Program-made: the position numbers and the translations under genes
Part shown: positions 54,599 to 64,000 of the stretch, one piece after another
Layout of the letters: each line of letters begins with the position of its first letter
Numbering within the stretch: position 1 is the first letter of the stretch
Notes under the pieces: generated by a model
Database searches by the model: none
What the model was told of the DNA's origin: nothing
The model's input: only the letters and a program-made list of their open reading frames with translations
Source of the DNA: Deltaproteobacteria bacterium
Lineage (GTDB): Bacteria > Myxococcota > Myxococcia > Myxococcales > Anaeromyxobacteraceae
Reading direction: 5' to 3'
Length of the DNA stretch: 64,000 nt
NCBI GenBank assembly: GCA_016214955.1
Contig: JACRMN010000023.1
Location: 336,501 to 400,500, forward strand

Positions 54599-55963
54599 AT
54601 GGCCACCTTCCTCTGCACCACCCTCCCCACCGACGACCTGGGCTTGCTCACCCGTTCGCTCCCCATCGCCCGCGAGCTGCGGGCCCGCGGCCACCGGGTC
54701 ACCTTCAGCAGCCCTGCCCCGGCGCCGCGCCGGCTGGTGTCCGAGGCCGGCTTCGACAACCTCCTCCCCGCCCACCCGCTCTACGACCTGCTGGGCGGCG
54801 AGCAGAGCCTGGGCGGGCTCCTGGCCTACCTGCGCTCGGGCCGCTGGCGCGGCCGCCACCGCAGCCTGGCCGGCCTCCTGGCCGAGCTGCTCCCGGCGCT
54901 GCCGCTGCGGCGCGCCCCGCCCTCGGACGACGTCTGGAGCATGGACCACGCCGGCGCGCTCCTGGGGATGCAGACGCCGGGCTTCGTGCGGGCCCACTGC
55001 CGCGCCCTGGCCGAGGTCGTCGCCGGGGCCGCCCCCGACGTGGTGGTGGACTTCTGGAACCCCTTCGCGGTGGCGGCGGCCCGCGCCGCCGGCAAGCCGG
55101 TGGTGTCGGTGCTCCAGGCCGACGCCCACCCGGGCGGCCGCGGCTTCGTCTGGTGGAAGCCACCGCCGTCGCCGCCGCCCCCCTCGCCGGCCGCGGCGGT
55201 GAGCCGGGTGCTCGCCGAGCTCGGGCTGCCGGGGGTGGCGCGGCTGGAGGAGCTCTGCCCCGGCGACCTCACCCTGGTGGTGGGCTCCCCCGAGACCGAC
55301 CCGCTCCCCGCCGGCACCCCCGCCACCTGGGTGGGCTTCCTGCTCTGGGAGCAGGAGGGGGCGCGGCTCCCGGCCTCGGTGGAGGCGCTGGGGCGCGAGC
55401 GGCCGCTGGTGTGGGTCTACTCGGGTACGCCCCGCTACGGCTTCGGCGGCCGGGCGCTCGACTCGGCGGTGGTGATCGAGGCCTGCATCCAGGCGCTGGG
55501 GGGCGAGCCGCTCGACGTGGTGCTGACCACCGGGCACCACCGGCTGCCGCCGGAGCTGCCGCCCCTCCCGGAGAACTTCGCCCACCTGCCCTACCTGCCC
55601 GGCCTGGCGATGGCGGCCCGCGCCGACCTGCTGGTGCACCACGGCGGCTACGGCTCCTGCCAGACGGGGCTCCACGCCGGCAAGCCGGCGGTGATCCTGC
55701 CCACCTACTCGGAGCGGGAGAGCAACGCCCGGCGGCTCGAGGCGCTGGGCGCCGCCGCGCGGGTCGAGGTGCGGACCCACCGGGGCCGCAAGTCGGTGGA
55801 CGCCGCCGCGCTGCGGGCGGCGGTCCACCGGGTGCTTGCCACGCCGGGCTACGCCGCCCGGGCTCGCGCCCTGGGCGACTCGCTGCGGGCGCTGGGCGGC
55901 GCGGCGCGAGCCGCCGACCTCATCGAGGCCTTCGCCGTCGCGCACCGGCGGCCGGCCGCGTGA
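54599..55963 (+). CDS. GT1-superfamily UDP-glycosyltransferase
   Basis: 454 residues, two Rossmann-like halves of GT-B type. The N-terminal acceptor half opens MATFLCTTLPTDDLGLLTRS. The C-terminal donor half has PLVWVYSGTPRYG and the nucleotide-sugar motif HHGGYGSCQTGLHAGKPAV, close to macrolide and flavonoid MGT enzymes. Donor and acceptor are unknown; with a TetR repressor alongside, modification of a small molecule is plausible. Its 3' end overlaps convergent ribD by 44 bp. ATG at 54599. Confidence 0.82.
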   Translation: MATFLCTTLPTDDLGLLTRSLPIARELRARGHRVTFSSPAPAPRRLVSEAGFDNLLPAHPLYDLLGGEQSLGGLLAYLRSGRWRGRHRSLAGLLAELLPALPLRRAPPSDDVWSMDHAGALLGMQTPGFVRAHCRALAEVVAGAAPDVVVDFWNPFAVAAARAAGKPVVSVLQADAHPGGRGFVWWKPPPSPPPPSPAAAVSRVLAELGLPGVARLEELCPGDLTLVVGSPETDPLPAGTPATWVGFLLWEQEGARLPASVEALGRERPLVWVYSGTPRYGFGGRALDSAVVIEACIQALGGEPLDVVLTTGHHRLPPELPPLPENFAHLPYLPGLAMAARADLLVHHGGYGSCQTGLHAGKPAVILPTYSERESNARRLEALGAAARVEVRTHRGRKSVDAAALRAAVHRVLATPGYAARARALGDSLRALGGAARAADLIEAFAVAHRRPAA

Positions 55964-57086
55964 TGCGGCGCACCTGGCCCTGCACCAGCACGTCGTCGCC
56001 GAGCCGGCTGATCTCCACCTCGTCGAGCCGGAGCGCACCCGCCATGCGGCGCGGCCCCGGCCCGCGGGACCAGGAGAGGCCGCCGCCCAGCACCCGCGGC
56101 GCCACGAAGCAGGCCACCTGGTCCACCAGCCCCGCCTCCAGGAAGGCGGTCGCCACCTGGGCACCGCCCTCCACCAGGAGGTGGGTCACGCCCCGCTCCG
56201 CCAGCTTGCCCAGGAGGTCGGCCAGGTCGACGCGCCCGCCGCGGAGGCGGCAGCGCACCGGCTCCACGCCGCGCGGCAGGCGCGGCGGGCGCGCCAGCCC
56301 GTGGGCCACCAGCGTCGGCACCGCCGACCGCTGGCGGAAGAGCTTCAGGGTCCGCGGCAGCCGCAGCCGGGTGTCGAGCACCACCCGCACCGGGTCGCGG
56401 CCGCCGGGCACCCGCGCCGTGAGCCGGGGGTCGTCGGCCCGGGCGGTGCCCGCGCCCACCAGCACCGCGTCGGCCCGGTCGCGGAGCCGGTGGACGGCGG
56501 CCCGGGCCTCGGGCCCGGTGACCCAGCGCGAGTCGCCGGCGGCGGTGGCGATGCGGCCGTCGAGGGTGGTGGCGATCTTCAGGGTGACGAAGGGGCGGCC
56601 GGCGGTGATGAAGTGGAACCAGGGCCGGTTGAGCCGGTCGCACTCGCCGCGCAGGACGTCGGCCCGCACCTCGGCCCCGCCGCGCCGCAGGCGGGCGATG
56701 CCGCGCCCGTCCACCACCGGGTTGGGGTCGCGGGAGCCCACGAAGACGCGGCGCACGCCGGCCTGGAGGATGGCCAGGCTGCAGGGCGGGGTCTTGCCCC
56801 AGTGGTCGCAGGGCTCCAGCGTGGTGTAGAGGTCGGCGCCGCGCGCCCGGGCCCCGGCCCGGGCCAGGGCCACCACCTCGGCGTGGGGCGCGCCGGCGCG
56901 GGCGTGGTGGCCGTGGGCCACCACCCGCCCGCCCTTCACCAGCACCGCGCCCACCGCCGGGTTGGGGCTGGTGCGGCCCAGCCCCTTCTCGGCCTCGCGG
57001 ATGGCGAGCCGCATGAAGAACTCGGCCACGCTCTCGTCGAAGAGGCCCGCGGCCCGAGTCCGCGCGGCGCGCCGGGCCCGGCTCAC
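55920..57086 (-). CDS. ribD: Bifunctional RibD: diaminohydroxyphosphoribosylaminopyrimidine deaminase / reductase
   Basis: 388 residues. The deaminase half has the zinc site HAEVVAL and [13 protein letters not shown] plus [15 protein letters not shown]. The reductase half shows [20 protein letters not shown] and [14 protein letters not shown]. It performs steps two and three of riboflavin synthesis. GTG at 57086 overlaps the nrdR stop as GTGA; about 24 residues precede the usual family start ([14 protein letters not shown]), so a downstream ATG is possible. The last 14 codons lie over the 3' end of the glycosyltransferase gene on the other strand. Confidence 0.94.
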   Translation of the reverse strand: MSRARRAARTRAAGLFDESVAEFFMRLAIREAEKGLGRTSPNPAVGAVLVKGGRVVAHGHHARAGAPHAEVVALARAGARARGADLYTTLEPCDHWGKTPPCSLAILQAGVRRVFVGSRDPNPVVDGRGIARLRRGGAEVRADVLRGECDRLNRPWFHFITAGRPFVTLKIATTLDGRIATAAGDSRWVTGPEARAAVHRLRDRADAVLVGAGTARADDPRLTARVPGGRDPVRVVLDTRLRLPRTLKLFRQRSAVPTLVAHGLARPPRLPRGVEPVRCRLRGGRVDLADLLGKLAERGVTHLLVEGGAQVATAFLEAGLVDQVACFVAPRVLGGGLSWSRGPGPRRMAGALRLDEVEISRLGDDVLVQGQVRRITRPAAGARRRRPR

Positions 57087-57541
57087 GGCTTCTTCCCGGC
57101 CAGGCCGGCCAGCTCGCTCATGAAGTCGCCCACGTCCTCGAAGGAGCGGTACACCGAGGCGAAGCGCACGTAGGCCACCGGATCCAGCTCGCGCAGCCGC
57201 GCCATCAGCGCCTCGCCGATGACCCGGCTCGGCACCTCCTTCTCGCCCGACTCCTGGAGCTGCCGCTCCACCGCCGCCAGCAGCGCCTGGATCTGCTCGG
57301 CCGAGACCGGCCGCTTCTGGCAGGCGCGCTCCAGGCCGTGGAGGATCTTCTGCCGATCGAAGGCCTCGCGGCGCCCGTCCTTCTTCACCACCGCCGGCAG
57401 CACCTCCTCGAGCCGCTCGTAGGTGGTGAAGCGCCGGCCGCAGCCCAGGCACTCCCGCCGCCGCCGCGTGACCTGCCCGTCCTGGGTCTCCCGGGAGTCC
57501 ACCACCCGGTCCTCGACGTGGCCGCAGAACGGGCAGCGCAT
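57083..57541 (-). CDS. nrdR: Transcriptional repressor NrdR
   Basis: 152-residue zinc-ribbon/ATP-cone repressor of ribonucleotide reductase genes. The zinc ligands are in [17 protein letters not shown] and [15 protein letters not shown], and the ATP-cone begins [17 protein letters not shown]. Ends with the family-typical [20 protein letters not shown] at 57541 is 15 bp after the glyA stop. glyA-nrdR-ribD is a conserved order. No nrd genes or NrdR boxes were noticed in the window. Confidence 0.96.
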   Translation of the reverse strand: MRCPFCGHVEDRVVDSRETQDGQVTRRRRECLGCGRRFTTYERLEEVLPAVVKKDGRREAFDRQKILHGLERACQKRPVSAEQIQALLAAVERQLQESGEKEVPSRVIGEALMARLRELDPVAYVRFASVYRSFEDVGDFMSELAGLAGKKP

Positions 57542-57556
57542 GCGCTCCCGGTCCCC

Positions 57557-58810
57557 CTAGATCCGATCCTGGTACATGGGGAAGCGCCCGCAGAGCTCCT
57601 TCACCTCGCCGCGGATGCGGGCCAGCGCCGCCTCGTCGGCGGGGGCGTCGAGCGCCCGGCCGATGAGGGCCGCCACCAGCGCCATCTCCGCGGTGCCCAT
57701 GCCGCGGGTGGTGAGCGCCGGCGTGCCCACGCGGACGCCGGAGGTGGTCATGGGCTTCTCCGGGTCCCAGGGGATCATGTTCTTGTTGACGGTGATCCCG
57801 GCCTTGCCCAGCGCCTCCTCCGCCACCTTGCCGGTGAGCTTCTTGGGGCGCAGGTCCACCAGCATCAGGTGGTTGTCGGTGCCGCCCGAGACCAGCCGCA
57901 GCCCGGCCTTCACCAGCCCCTGGGCCAGCGCCTGGGCGTTGTCGAGGATGCGCTGCTGGTAGGTCTTGAACTCGGGGCGCAGCGCCTCGCCGAGAGCCAC
58001 CGCCTTGGCGGCGATGACGTGCTCCAGCGGCCCGCCCTGGATGCCGGGGAAGATCTGCGAGTTGAGCGTCTTGGCGTGGGCCTCCCGGCAGAGGATCATG
58101 CCACCCCGCGGGCCACGCAGCGTCTTGTGGGTGGTGGTGGTGACGATCTCGGCGTGGGGCACGGGGCTGGGGTGCAGCCCGGCGGCCACCAGGCCGGCGA
58201 TGTGGGCCATGTCCACCACCAGCGAGGCGCCCACCTCGGCGGCGATGGCGGCGAAGGCCGCGAAGTCGAGGGTGCGGGGGTAGGCGCTGGCCCCCACCAC
58301 CAGCAGCCGCGGCTTCTCGGCGCGGGCCAGCCGGGCCACCTCGTCCATGTCGATGCGCTCGTCCGACTGGCGCAGGCCGTAGGGGACGATCTTGAAGAGC
58401 TTGCCGGAGAAGTTCACCGGCGAGCCGTGGGTGAGGTGGCCGCCGAAGTTGAGGCTCATCGCCAGCAGGGTGTCGCCCGGCTTCGCCAGCGCGAAGTAGG
58501 CGGCCATGTTGGCCTGGGAGCCGGAGTGGGGCTGGACGTTGGCGTGGTCGGCGCCGAAGAGCTCGCGGGCGCGGTCGATGGCCAGCTGCTCCACCTGGTC
58601 CACCACCTCGCAGCCGCCGTAGTAGCGCTTGCCCGGGTAGCCCTCGGCGTACTTGTTGGTGAGCGTGGACCCGGCCGCCTCGAGCACCGCCGGCGAGACA
58701 AAGTTCTCGCTGGCGATGAGCTCCAGGCCCTCGGCCTGGCGACGGGTCTCCTCCCGGATCAGGCGGGAAACGACGGGATCGGCCTCGGAGAGGCGCTGGG
58801 TCGGCATCAT
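57557..58810 (-). CDS. glyA: Serine hydroxymethyltransferase
   Basis: 417-residue PLP enzyme that interconverts serine and glycine while charging tetrahydrofolate. The PLP lysine lies in [14 protein letters not shown]. Other signatures are [30 protein letters not shown] and [17 protein letters not shown] at 58810 (a second ATG follows at once). Supplies one-carbon units that TrmFO elsewhere in the window also uses. It is followed directly by nrdR. Confidence 0.97.
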   Translation of the reverse strand: MMPTQRLSEADPVVSRLIREETRRQAEGLELIASENFVSPAVLEAAGSTLTNKYAEGYPGKRYYGGCEVVDQVEQLAIDRARELFGADHANVQPHSGSQANMAAYFALAKPGDTLLAMSLNFGGHLTHGSPVNFSGKLFKIVPYGLRQSDERIDMDEVARLARAEKPRLLVVGASAYPRTLDFAAFAAIAAEVGASLVVDMAHIAGLVAAGLHPSPVPHAEIVTTTTHKTLRGPRGGMILCREAHAKTLNSQIFPGIQGGPLEHVIAAKAVALGEALRPEFKTYQQRILDNAQALAQGLVKAGLRLVSGGTDNHLMLVDLRPKKLTGKVAEEALGKAGITVNKNMIPWDPEKPMTTSGVRVGTPALTTRGMGTAEMALVAALIGRALDAPADEAALARIRGEVKELCGRFPMYQDRI

Positions 58811-58883
58811 GCGGGGGGCTCCGGCGCGGTGGAAAGGCGCTTCATACCGCGCGTCCAGTGGCCCTGCAAGGACCGCCGGGGCG

Positions 58884-59327
58884 CTACTTCTCCAGGTCGG
58901 AGATCTTCTTCACCCGCCGCTCGTGGCGCCCGCCCTCGAACGGCTGGGCCAGGAACTCGGCGGCGATGGCGCCCCCCAGCCCCAGGCCGGTGACCCGCTC
59001 GCCCAGGCACAGGACGTTGGCGTCGTTGTGGGCCCGGGCCATGCGGGCCTCGTACTCGCTGCGGCACACCGCCGCTCGCACGCCCTTCACCTTGTTGGCG
59101 GCGATGGACATGCCGATGCCGGTGCCGCACACCAGGATGCCGAGCCGGGCGCGCCCGGCCGCCACCTCCTCGGCCACGCGGCGCGCGAAGTCGGGGTAGT
59201 CGACGCTGTCGGCGCCGAAGGGGCCGAGGTCCTCGACCTGGAACCCCTTCTCGCGGGCGATGCGCACCACCTCGGCGCGCAGGAGGAGCCCGGCGTGGTC
59301 CGACCCGGCGACGATCCGCTCAGCCAT
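58884..59327 (-). CDS. rpiB: Ribose-5-phosphate isomerase B
   Basis: 147-residue LacAB/RpiB-family isomerase converting ribose 5-phosphate and ribulose 5-phosphate. Motifs: [31 protein letters not shown], catalytic Cys region [22 protein letters not shown] and [19 protein letters not shown] at 59327 lies 63 bp after fabF. rpiB-glyA order is common. Ribulose 5-phosphate is a direct substrate of RibBA encoded nearby. Confidence 0.95.
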   Translation of the reverse strand: MAERIVAGSDHAGLLLRAEVVRIAREKGFQVEDLGPFGADSVDYPDFARRVAEEVAAGRARLGILVCGTGIGMSIAANKVKGVRAAVCRSEYEARMARAHNDANVLCLGERVTGLGLGGAIAAEFLAQPFEGGRHERRVKKISDLEK

Positions 59328-59390
59328 GTAGTGCCTCCAGGGTCCGGCATTGTGCCACAGGCGGACCGGGCGGTGGAGGCCGCGGCGCGA

Positions 59391-60629
<1,239 letters not shown>

Positions 60630-60683
60630 GGCTTCTCCTCCACCCCTGCCGCGCTGGCCCCGCCTGGCGGGGTCGCTCCCCAC

Positions 60684-60923
60684 CTACTTCTTGTGGGTGT
60701 TGATGTAGTTCACCGCATCGGCGACGGTCTTGATGTTCTCCGCCTCCTCGTCGGGGATCTCGACCTCGAACTCCTCCTCCATCGCCATCACCAGCTCGAC
60801 GATGTCGAGGGAGTCGGCGCCCAGATCCTCGATGAAGCTGGAGGTGGTCTTGATCTCGTCCTCGGCCACGCCCAGCTGGTCTGCAATGATCGCCCTGACC
60901 TTCGCCTCGATCTCGTTCGCCAT
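60684..60923 (-). CDS. acpP: Acyl carrier protein
   Basis: 79-residue acidic four-helix carrier. The phosphopantetheine serine is in [19 protein letters not shown]. The rest is typical ([22 protein letters not shown]-type loop, final YINTHKK). ATG at 60923, between fabG and fabF. Its sequence is unusually low in Arg/Ala for this genome, as expected for ACP. Confidence 0.97.
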   Translation of the reverse strand: MANEIEAKVRAIIADQLGVAEDEIKTTSSFIEDLGADSLDIVELVMAMEEEFEVEIPDEEAENIKTVADAVNYINTHKK

Positions 60924-60968
60924 GTGCGCTCCTCGAGCTGCTTGGTTATCGCCGGCCGACAGCCCCGG

Positions 60969-61715
60969 CTACATGTACATGCCGCCGTTCACCCGGATCA
61001 CCTCGCCCGTCACGTACGACGCCTTCTCGCTCGCCAGCCAGGCAACGCAGTCGGCGACTTCCTGCGCGGTGCCCAGCCGGGCCAGCGGGATGTTCTCCAG
61101 CATCTTCTGGCGCGCCGCCTCCGGGAGATCCCTCGTCATGTCGGTGTCGATGAAGCCCGGGGCCACCGCGTTGCAGCGGATGTTGCGGCTGGCCAGCTCC
61201 CGGGCCACGCTCTTGGTGAAGCCGATGAGCCCGGCCTTGGTGGCGGCGTAGGCCGCCTGGCCGGCGTTGCCCATCTCCCCGACCACGCTCGTCAGGTTCA
61301 CGATCGAGCCCTGCTTCTGCTTCATCATGGGCCGCGTGGCGGCCTTCACCATGTGGAAGGTGCCGCCCAGGTTGACGTCGAGCTGGCGCTGCCAGTCCTC
61401 GGCCTTGAGCCGCATCAGGAGCTGGTCGATGGCGATGCCGGCGTTGTTGACGAGCACGTGCAGGCCGCCGAGGGCCACCGCCTCGTCCACCGCCTTCTGG
61501 CAGGCGTCGGGGCTGGAGACGTCGTACTTGGCGAGCACCACCCGGGGCGCGCCGGCGGCCTCGCAGAGCTTCCTGGCCTCCTCGGCGGCGGCGTCGTTGC
61601 CGGCGTAGTTGAGCACCAGGCTGGCCTTGCCGGCCGCCAGGGCGAGGGCGATGGCGCGGCCGATGCCGCGCGAGCCGCCGGTGACGAGCGCCACCTTCCC
61701 GGTGAAGTCGTACAT
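60969..61715 (-). CDS. fabG: 3-oxoacyl-[ACP] reductase
   Basis: 248-residue NADPH-dependent short-chain dehydrogenase. Cofactor loop VTGGSRGIGRAIAL, NNAG motif, and catalytic Ser/Tyr/Lys in NLTSVVGEMGNAG and AAYAATKAGL. The C-terminus YVTGEVIRVNGGMYM is typical of FabG. ATG at 61715 shares one base with the fabD stop (TGATG), so translation is coupled. Confidence 0.95.
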   Translation of the reverse strand: MYDFTGKVALVTGGSRGIGRAIALALAAGKASLVLNYAGNDAAAEEARKLCEAAGAPRVVLAKYDVSSPDACQKAVDEAVALGGLHVLVNNAGIAIDQLLMRLKAEDWQRQLDVNLGGTFHMVKAATRPMMKQKQGSIVNLTSVVGEMGNAGQAAYAATKAGLIGFTKSVARELASRNIRCNAVAPGFIDTDMTRDLPEAARQKMLENIPLARLGTAQEVADCVAWLASEKASYVTGEVIRVNGGMYM

Positions 61716-62662
61716 CACGCGGCTCCCTTCAGTGCGGCCAGGGTCTTCTCCAGCGAGGCCGGATCCTCGACGTTCCACACCTCGATGGACTTGTCGATGC
61801 GCTTCACCATCCCGGAGAGGGCCTTCCCGGGGCCTACCTCGATGGCCCGGGTGACGCCCCGGGCGGCCAGTGCCTGGACGCACTCGATCCAGCGGACCGA
61901 GGCGGTCACCTGCTCGACGAGCAGCGGCACGATGCGGGCGGCGTCGGCGTTGGGGGCCGCCTCGACGTTGGTGACCACCGGGACCCGCGGCGCCTTCCAG
62001 GCCATGCCGCGCAGCACCGCCTCCAGCCGCGGCCTGACCGGCTGCATCAGGGCGCAGTGGAAGGGGGCGCTCACGGGGAGGGGCAGGACGCGCTTGGCGC
62101 CCGCCGCCTTGAGCCTGGCTCCGGCCGCCTCCACCGCCGCGGCAGCACCGGCGATGACCGTCTGGGCAGGGTCGTTGTAGTTGGCGGGCGAGACCACCAG
62201 CCCGGTCTCGGCCGCGGCCGCGTCGCAGCAGGCCTTCACCTGCGCCGGATCCAGGCCCAGCACGGCGCTCATGGCGCCCTGCCCGGCCGGCACCGCCTCC
62301 TGCATGAAGGTGCCGCGGGCGCGGACCGCCCGGGCGGCGTCGGCCGCCGTCACCGCGCCGGCGCAGACGAGCGCCGAGTACTCGCCCAGCGAGTGGCCGG
62401 CCACCAGGTCGGGGGCCACGCCCTTCTCGGCCAGCACCGCCGCCGCCGCGGCCGAGACCGCCAGGATGGCCGGCTGGGTGTTGGCGGTGAGCTTCAGCGC
62501 CTCCTCCGGCCCCTCGAAGCACAGGGTGGAGAGCTTCTCGCCCAGGGCGGCGTCGATGGCGTCGAAGACCGCGCGGGCGGCGGGGAAGGCCTCGCAGAGC
62601 GCCTTGCCCATGCCGGCAGCCTGCGCTCCCTGTCCCGGGAAGATGAAGGCGAGCTTGCCCAT
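61715..62662 (-). CDS. fabD: Malonyl-CoA:ACP transacylase
   Basis: 315-residue acyltransferase that loads malonate onto ACP. Active-site Ser in AGHSLGEYSAL, the oxyanion GQGAQ in AFIFPGQGAQAAGMG and catalytic His in VSAPFHCALM. ATG at 62662 lies 9 bp after fabH. Standard length. Part of plsX-fabH-fabD-fabG-acpP-fabF. Confidence 0.96.
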   Translation of the reverse strand: MGKLAFIFPGQGAQAAGMGKALCEAFPAARAVFDAIDAALGEKLSTLCFEGPEEALKLTANTQPAILAVSAAAAAVLAEKGVAPDLVAGHSLGEYSALVCAGAVTAADAARAVRARGTFMQEAVPAGQGAMSAVLGLDPAQVKACCDAAAAETGLVVSPANYNDPAQTVIAGAAAAVEAAGARLKAAGAKRVLPLPVSAPFHCALMQPVRPRLEAVLRGMAWKAPRVPVVTNVEAAPNADAARIVPLLVEQVTASVRWIECVQALAARGVTRAIEVGPGKALSGMVKRIDKSIEVWNVEDPASLEKTLAALKGAA

Positions 62663-62671
62663 GGTCGGTTC

Positions 62672-63652
62672 CTACCAGCGGATGATGCCCGCGCCCCAGG
62701 CCATCCCGCCACCGATGGCCATCACCAGGATGGAGCTGCCGGGCTTGAACCAGCCGGCCCGGTTGGCCTCGTCGAGGGTGGTGGGCACGCTGGCCGCCGA
62801 GGTGTTGCCGTACTTCTCCAGGTTCATCCAGCACTTCGAGGCCGGAATCTCGAGCCGGTCCAGCGTGGCGTCGAGGATGCGCTTGTTGGCCTGGTGGGCG
62901 ATGACGAAGTCCACGTCGCCGGTGGTCATGCCGTTGGCGGCCAGCGCCTCGAGGCTCGAGTCCTCCAGCGCCCGCACCGCGATCTTGAAGACCTCGCGCC
63001 CGTTCATCTTGACGAAGTGGGAGTGGTCGTCGATGAGCTTCTGGGAGATGGGGTGCCGCGAGCCGCCGCCCGGCTGGTGGAGGATGGGCCAGGTGGCGCC
63101 GTCGGTGTGGAGGTGGAGGGACTGGATGCCGCGCCTGGGGTCGTCGGTGGGCCGGAGCACCACGGCGCCGGCGCCGTCGCCGAAGAGGATGCAGGTGTTG
63201 CGGTCGGTCCAGTCGGTGATGCGGGTGAGGGTGTCGGCGCCCAGCACCAGCGCGTTCTTCACCGCGCCGCTGGCCACGTACCTGTCGGCGATCGAGAGGG
63301 CGTACAGCGACCCGGCGCAGGCGGCCGAGACGTCGAAGGCGAAGGCCTTCTTGTTGCCGAGCCGCCCCTGGAGCACCGCCGCCGCCGAGGGGAAGGGCAT
63401 GTCGGGCGTCACCGTGCCCACCACGATCATCTCCACGTCCTTGGGGTCGAGCCGGGCCTGCTCCAGGGCGCGGGTGGCGGCGTGGTAGGCCAGATCGCTG
63501 GTGGCCTCCTCGGGCGCGGCGATGTGGCGCTCGCGGATCCCGGTGCGCTCCACGATCCACTGGTCGGTGGTGTCGACCATCTTCTCCAGCTCGGCATTGG
63601 TGAGGATGCGCGATGGGGCGTAGGAGCCGGTGCCGACGATCAGCGATCGCAT
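62672..63652 (-). CDS. fabH: 3-oxoacyl-[ACP] synthase III
   Basis: 326-residue initiating condensing enzyme. Catalytic Cys in DVSAACAGSLYAL, His in FVIAHQANKRI and Asn in KYGNTSAASVP. The N-terminal LIVGTGSYAPSRILTN and TGIRERHIA segments are typical. ATG at 63652 lies 10 bp after plsX. The primer (acetyl or branched acyl-CoA) cannot be told from sequence, although myxobacteria often make branched fatty acids. Confidence 0.96.
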   Translation of the reverse strand: MRSLIVGTGSYAPSRILTNAELEKMVDTTDQWIVERTGIRERHIAAPEEATSDLAYHAATRALEQARLDPKDVEMIVVGTVTPDMPFPSAAAVLQGRLGNKKAFAFDVSAACAGSLYALSIADRYVASGAVKNALVLGADTLTRITDWTDRNTCILFGDGAGAVVLRPTDDPRRGIQSLHLHTDGATWPILHQPGGGSRHPISQKLIDDHSHFVKMNGREVFKIAVRALEDSSLEALAANGMTTGDVDFVIAHQANKRILDATLDRLEIPASKCWMNLEKYGNTSAASVPTTLDEANRAGWFKPGSSILVMAIGGGMAWGAGIIRW

Positions 63653-63662
63653 TTCTCGTCCT

Positions 63663-64000
63663 CTAGGCGCGGGCGCTGCCGCGCCGCGGGTGGTCGGGCG
63701 TTCCGCCGCCCGGGGTGGCCGCGAGGAGCGCCTCCGACCGGGCCACGGCCTCGGCGATCTCGCGGGTGAAGTTGGCCTCCGCAGCCGCCAGCACGCGGCG
63801 GATGGCGTTCTCCATCGCCAGGGCGTCGGAGCGGCCGTGGCTGATGAAGCCCACGCCGTCCACGCCCACCAGCGGAGCTCCCCCCACCTCGCGCCAGTCG
63901 ATCTTCTGCTTCAGGCCGGTGAGCGCGCTCTTGGCGAGCAGCCCGCCGATCTTCGAGGCGGTGCTGCTGCGGAGCGCCTGCTTCACGTACTCGCTCACCA
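63663..64000 (-). CDS. plsX: Phosphate acyltransferase PlsX, 5' part beyond window
   Basis: The C-terminal 112 or so residues of PlsX, which makes acyl-phosphate from acyl-ACP for phospholipid synthesis. Recognised by KIDWREVGGAPLVGVDGVGFISHGRSDALAMENAIR, given here in part: the GGAPLVGVDG and SHGRSD motifs near the end of the family. The gene enters from the right edge, and the Val codon at 63998 is internal, not a start. The last 15 residues (GGGTPDHPRRGSARA) are a species-specific tail. Linkage to fabH confirms the call. Confidence 0.93.
   Translation of the reverse strand, partial: VSEYVKQALRSSTASKIGGLLAKSALTGLKQKIDWREVGGAPLVGVDGVGFISHGRSDALAMENAIRRVLAAAEANFTREIAEAVARSEALLAATPGGGTPDHPRRGSARA

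Noticed and set aside
53764-57100. FMN riboswitch controlling rib genes
   Set aside because: No conserved RFN-element sequence was found ahead of ribE or ribD; both starts are coupled to or close behind other genes.

Overview
The window is a stretch of very G+C-rich chromosome (codon third positions almost all G or C) from a myxobacterium-like delta-proteobacterium (Myxococcota), most like Anaeromyxobacter. The assignment rests on gene content: a FrzS/AglZ-type receiver plus coiled-coil protein, a PilT-type ATPase joined to a PilZ protein, DUF4388 proteins, Hanks-type Ser/Thr kinases and FHA domains, a chemosensory operon, and the fab-rib-nusB gene order. I see no plasmid, prophage, CRISPR array, insertion sequence, tRNA gene or complete rRNA gene. 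The species is an inference.

Layout, left to right. (1) 1-4855, minus strand: argD-argF (argF cut by the window edge), hslV-hslU and a spermidine-synthase-like methyltransferase. (2) 5103-9710: a secreted barrel-like protein with a lipoprotein behind a sigma-54-type promoter, xerC, a small secreted protein and a beta-propeller lipoprotein. (3) 9707-16656: dprA-topA-trmFO-propeller operon, a LysM protein and pgeF. (4) 16708-22152: FrzS-like protein and MoxR ATPase, a low-G+C structured gap, then a PilT-like ATPase coupled to a PilZ protein. (5) 22164-33170: the conserved phoH / 7TM-HD phosphohydrolase / ybeY / lnt / prfB block, into which a Ser/Thr kinase and an FHA-transmembrane-lytic transglycosylase have been placed. 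prfB carries a programmed +1 frameshift. (6) 33273-38627: a DUF4388 protein with a pseudopilin-like tail, a membrane TPR/zinc protein, mazG, rpsT and an LptE-like lipoprotein. (7) 38631-45274: leuS with a structured leader, a large secreted Ig-like-repeat protein and asnS. (8) 45657-50309: chemosensory operon cheA, ExeA-like ATPase, two cheW and cheY, without receptor, cheR or cheB. (9) 50352-58810: M17-N-like protein, nusB, ribH, ribBA, ribE, a TetR/glycosyltransferase pair wedged in, ribD, nrdR, glyA. (10) 58884-64000: rpiB, fabF, acpP, fabG, fabD, fabH, plsX (cut by the edge).

How they work together: most genes are housekeeping (arginine, riboflavin and fatty acid synthesis, translation, proteolysis, DNA topology). 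Accessory logic sits between these blocks and deals mainly with the envelope, cell polarity and signalling. Adjacent genes very often share a 4-nt GTGA or ATGA stop/start overlap, pointing to translational coupling. The most novel-looking unit is the kinase plus FHA-lytic transglycosylase pair at 27956-32062, a possible phospho-controlled peptidoglycan-cleaving system. Next are the receptor-less chemosensory operon, the DUF4388-pseudopilin fusion and the leuS leader, whose hairpins appear mutually exclusive.
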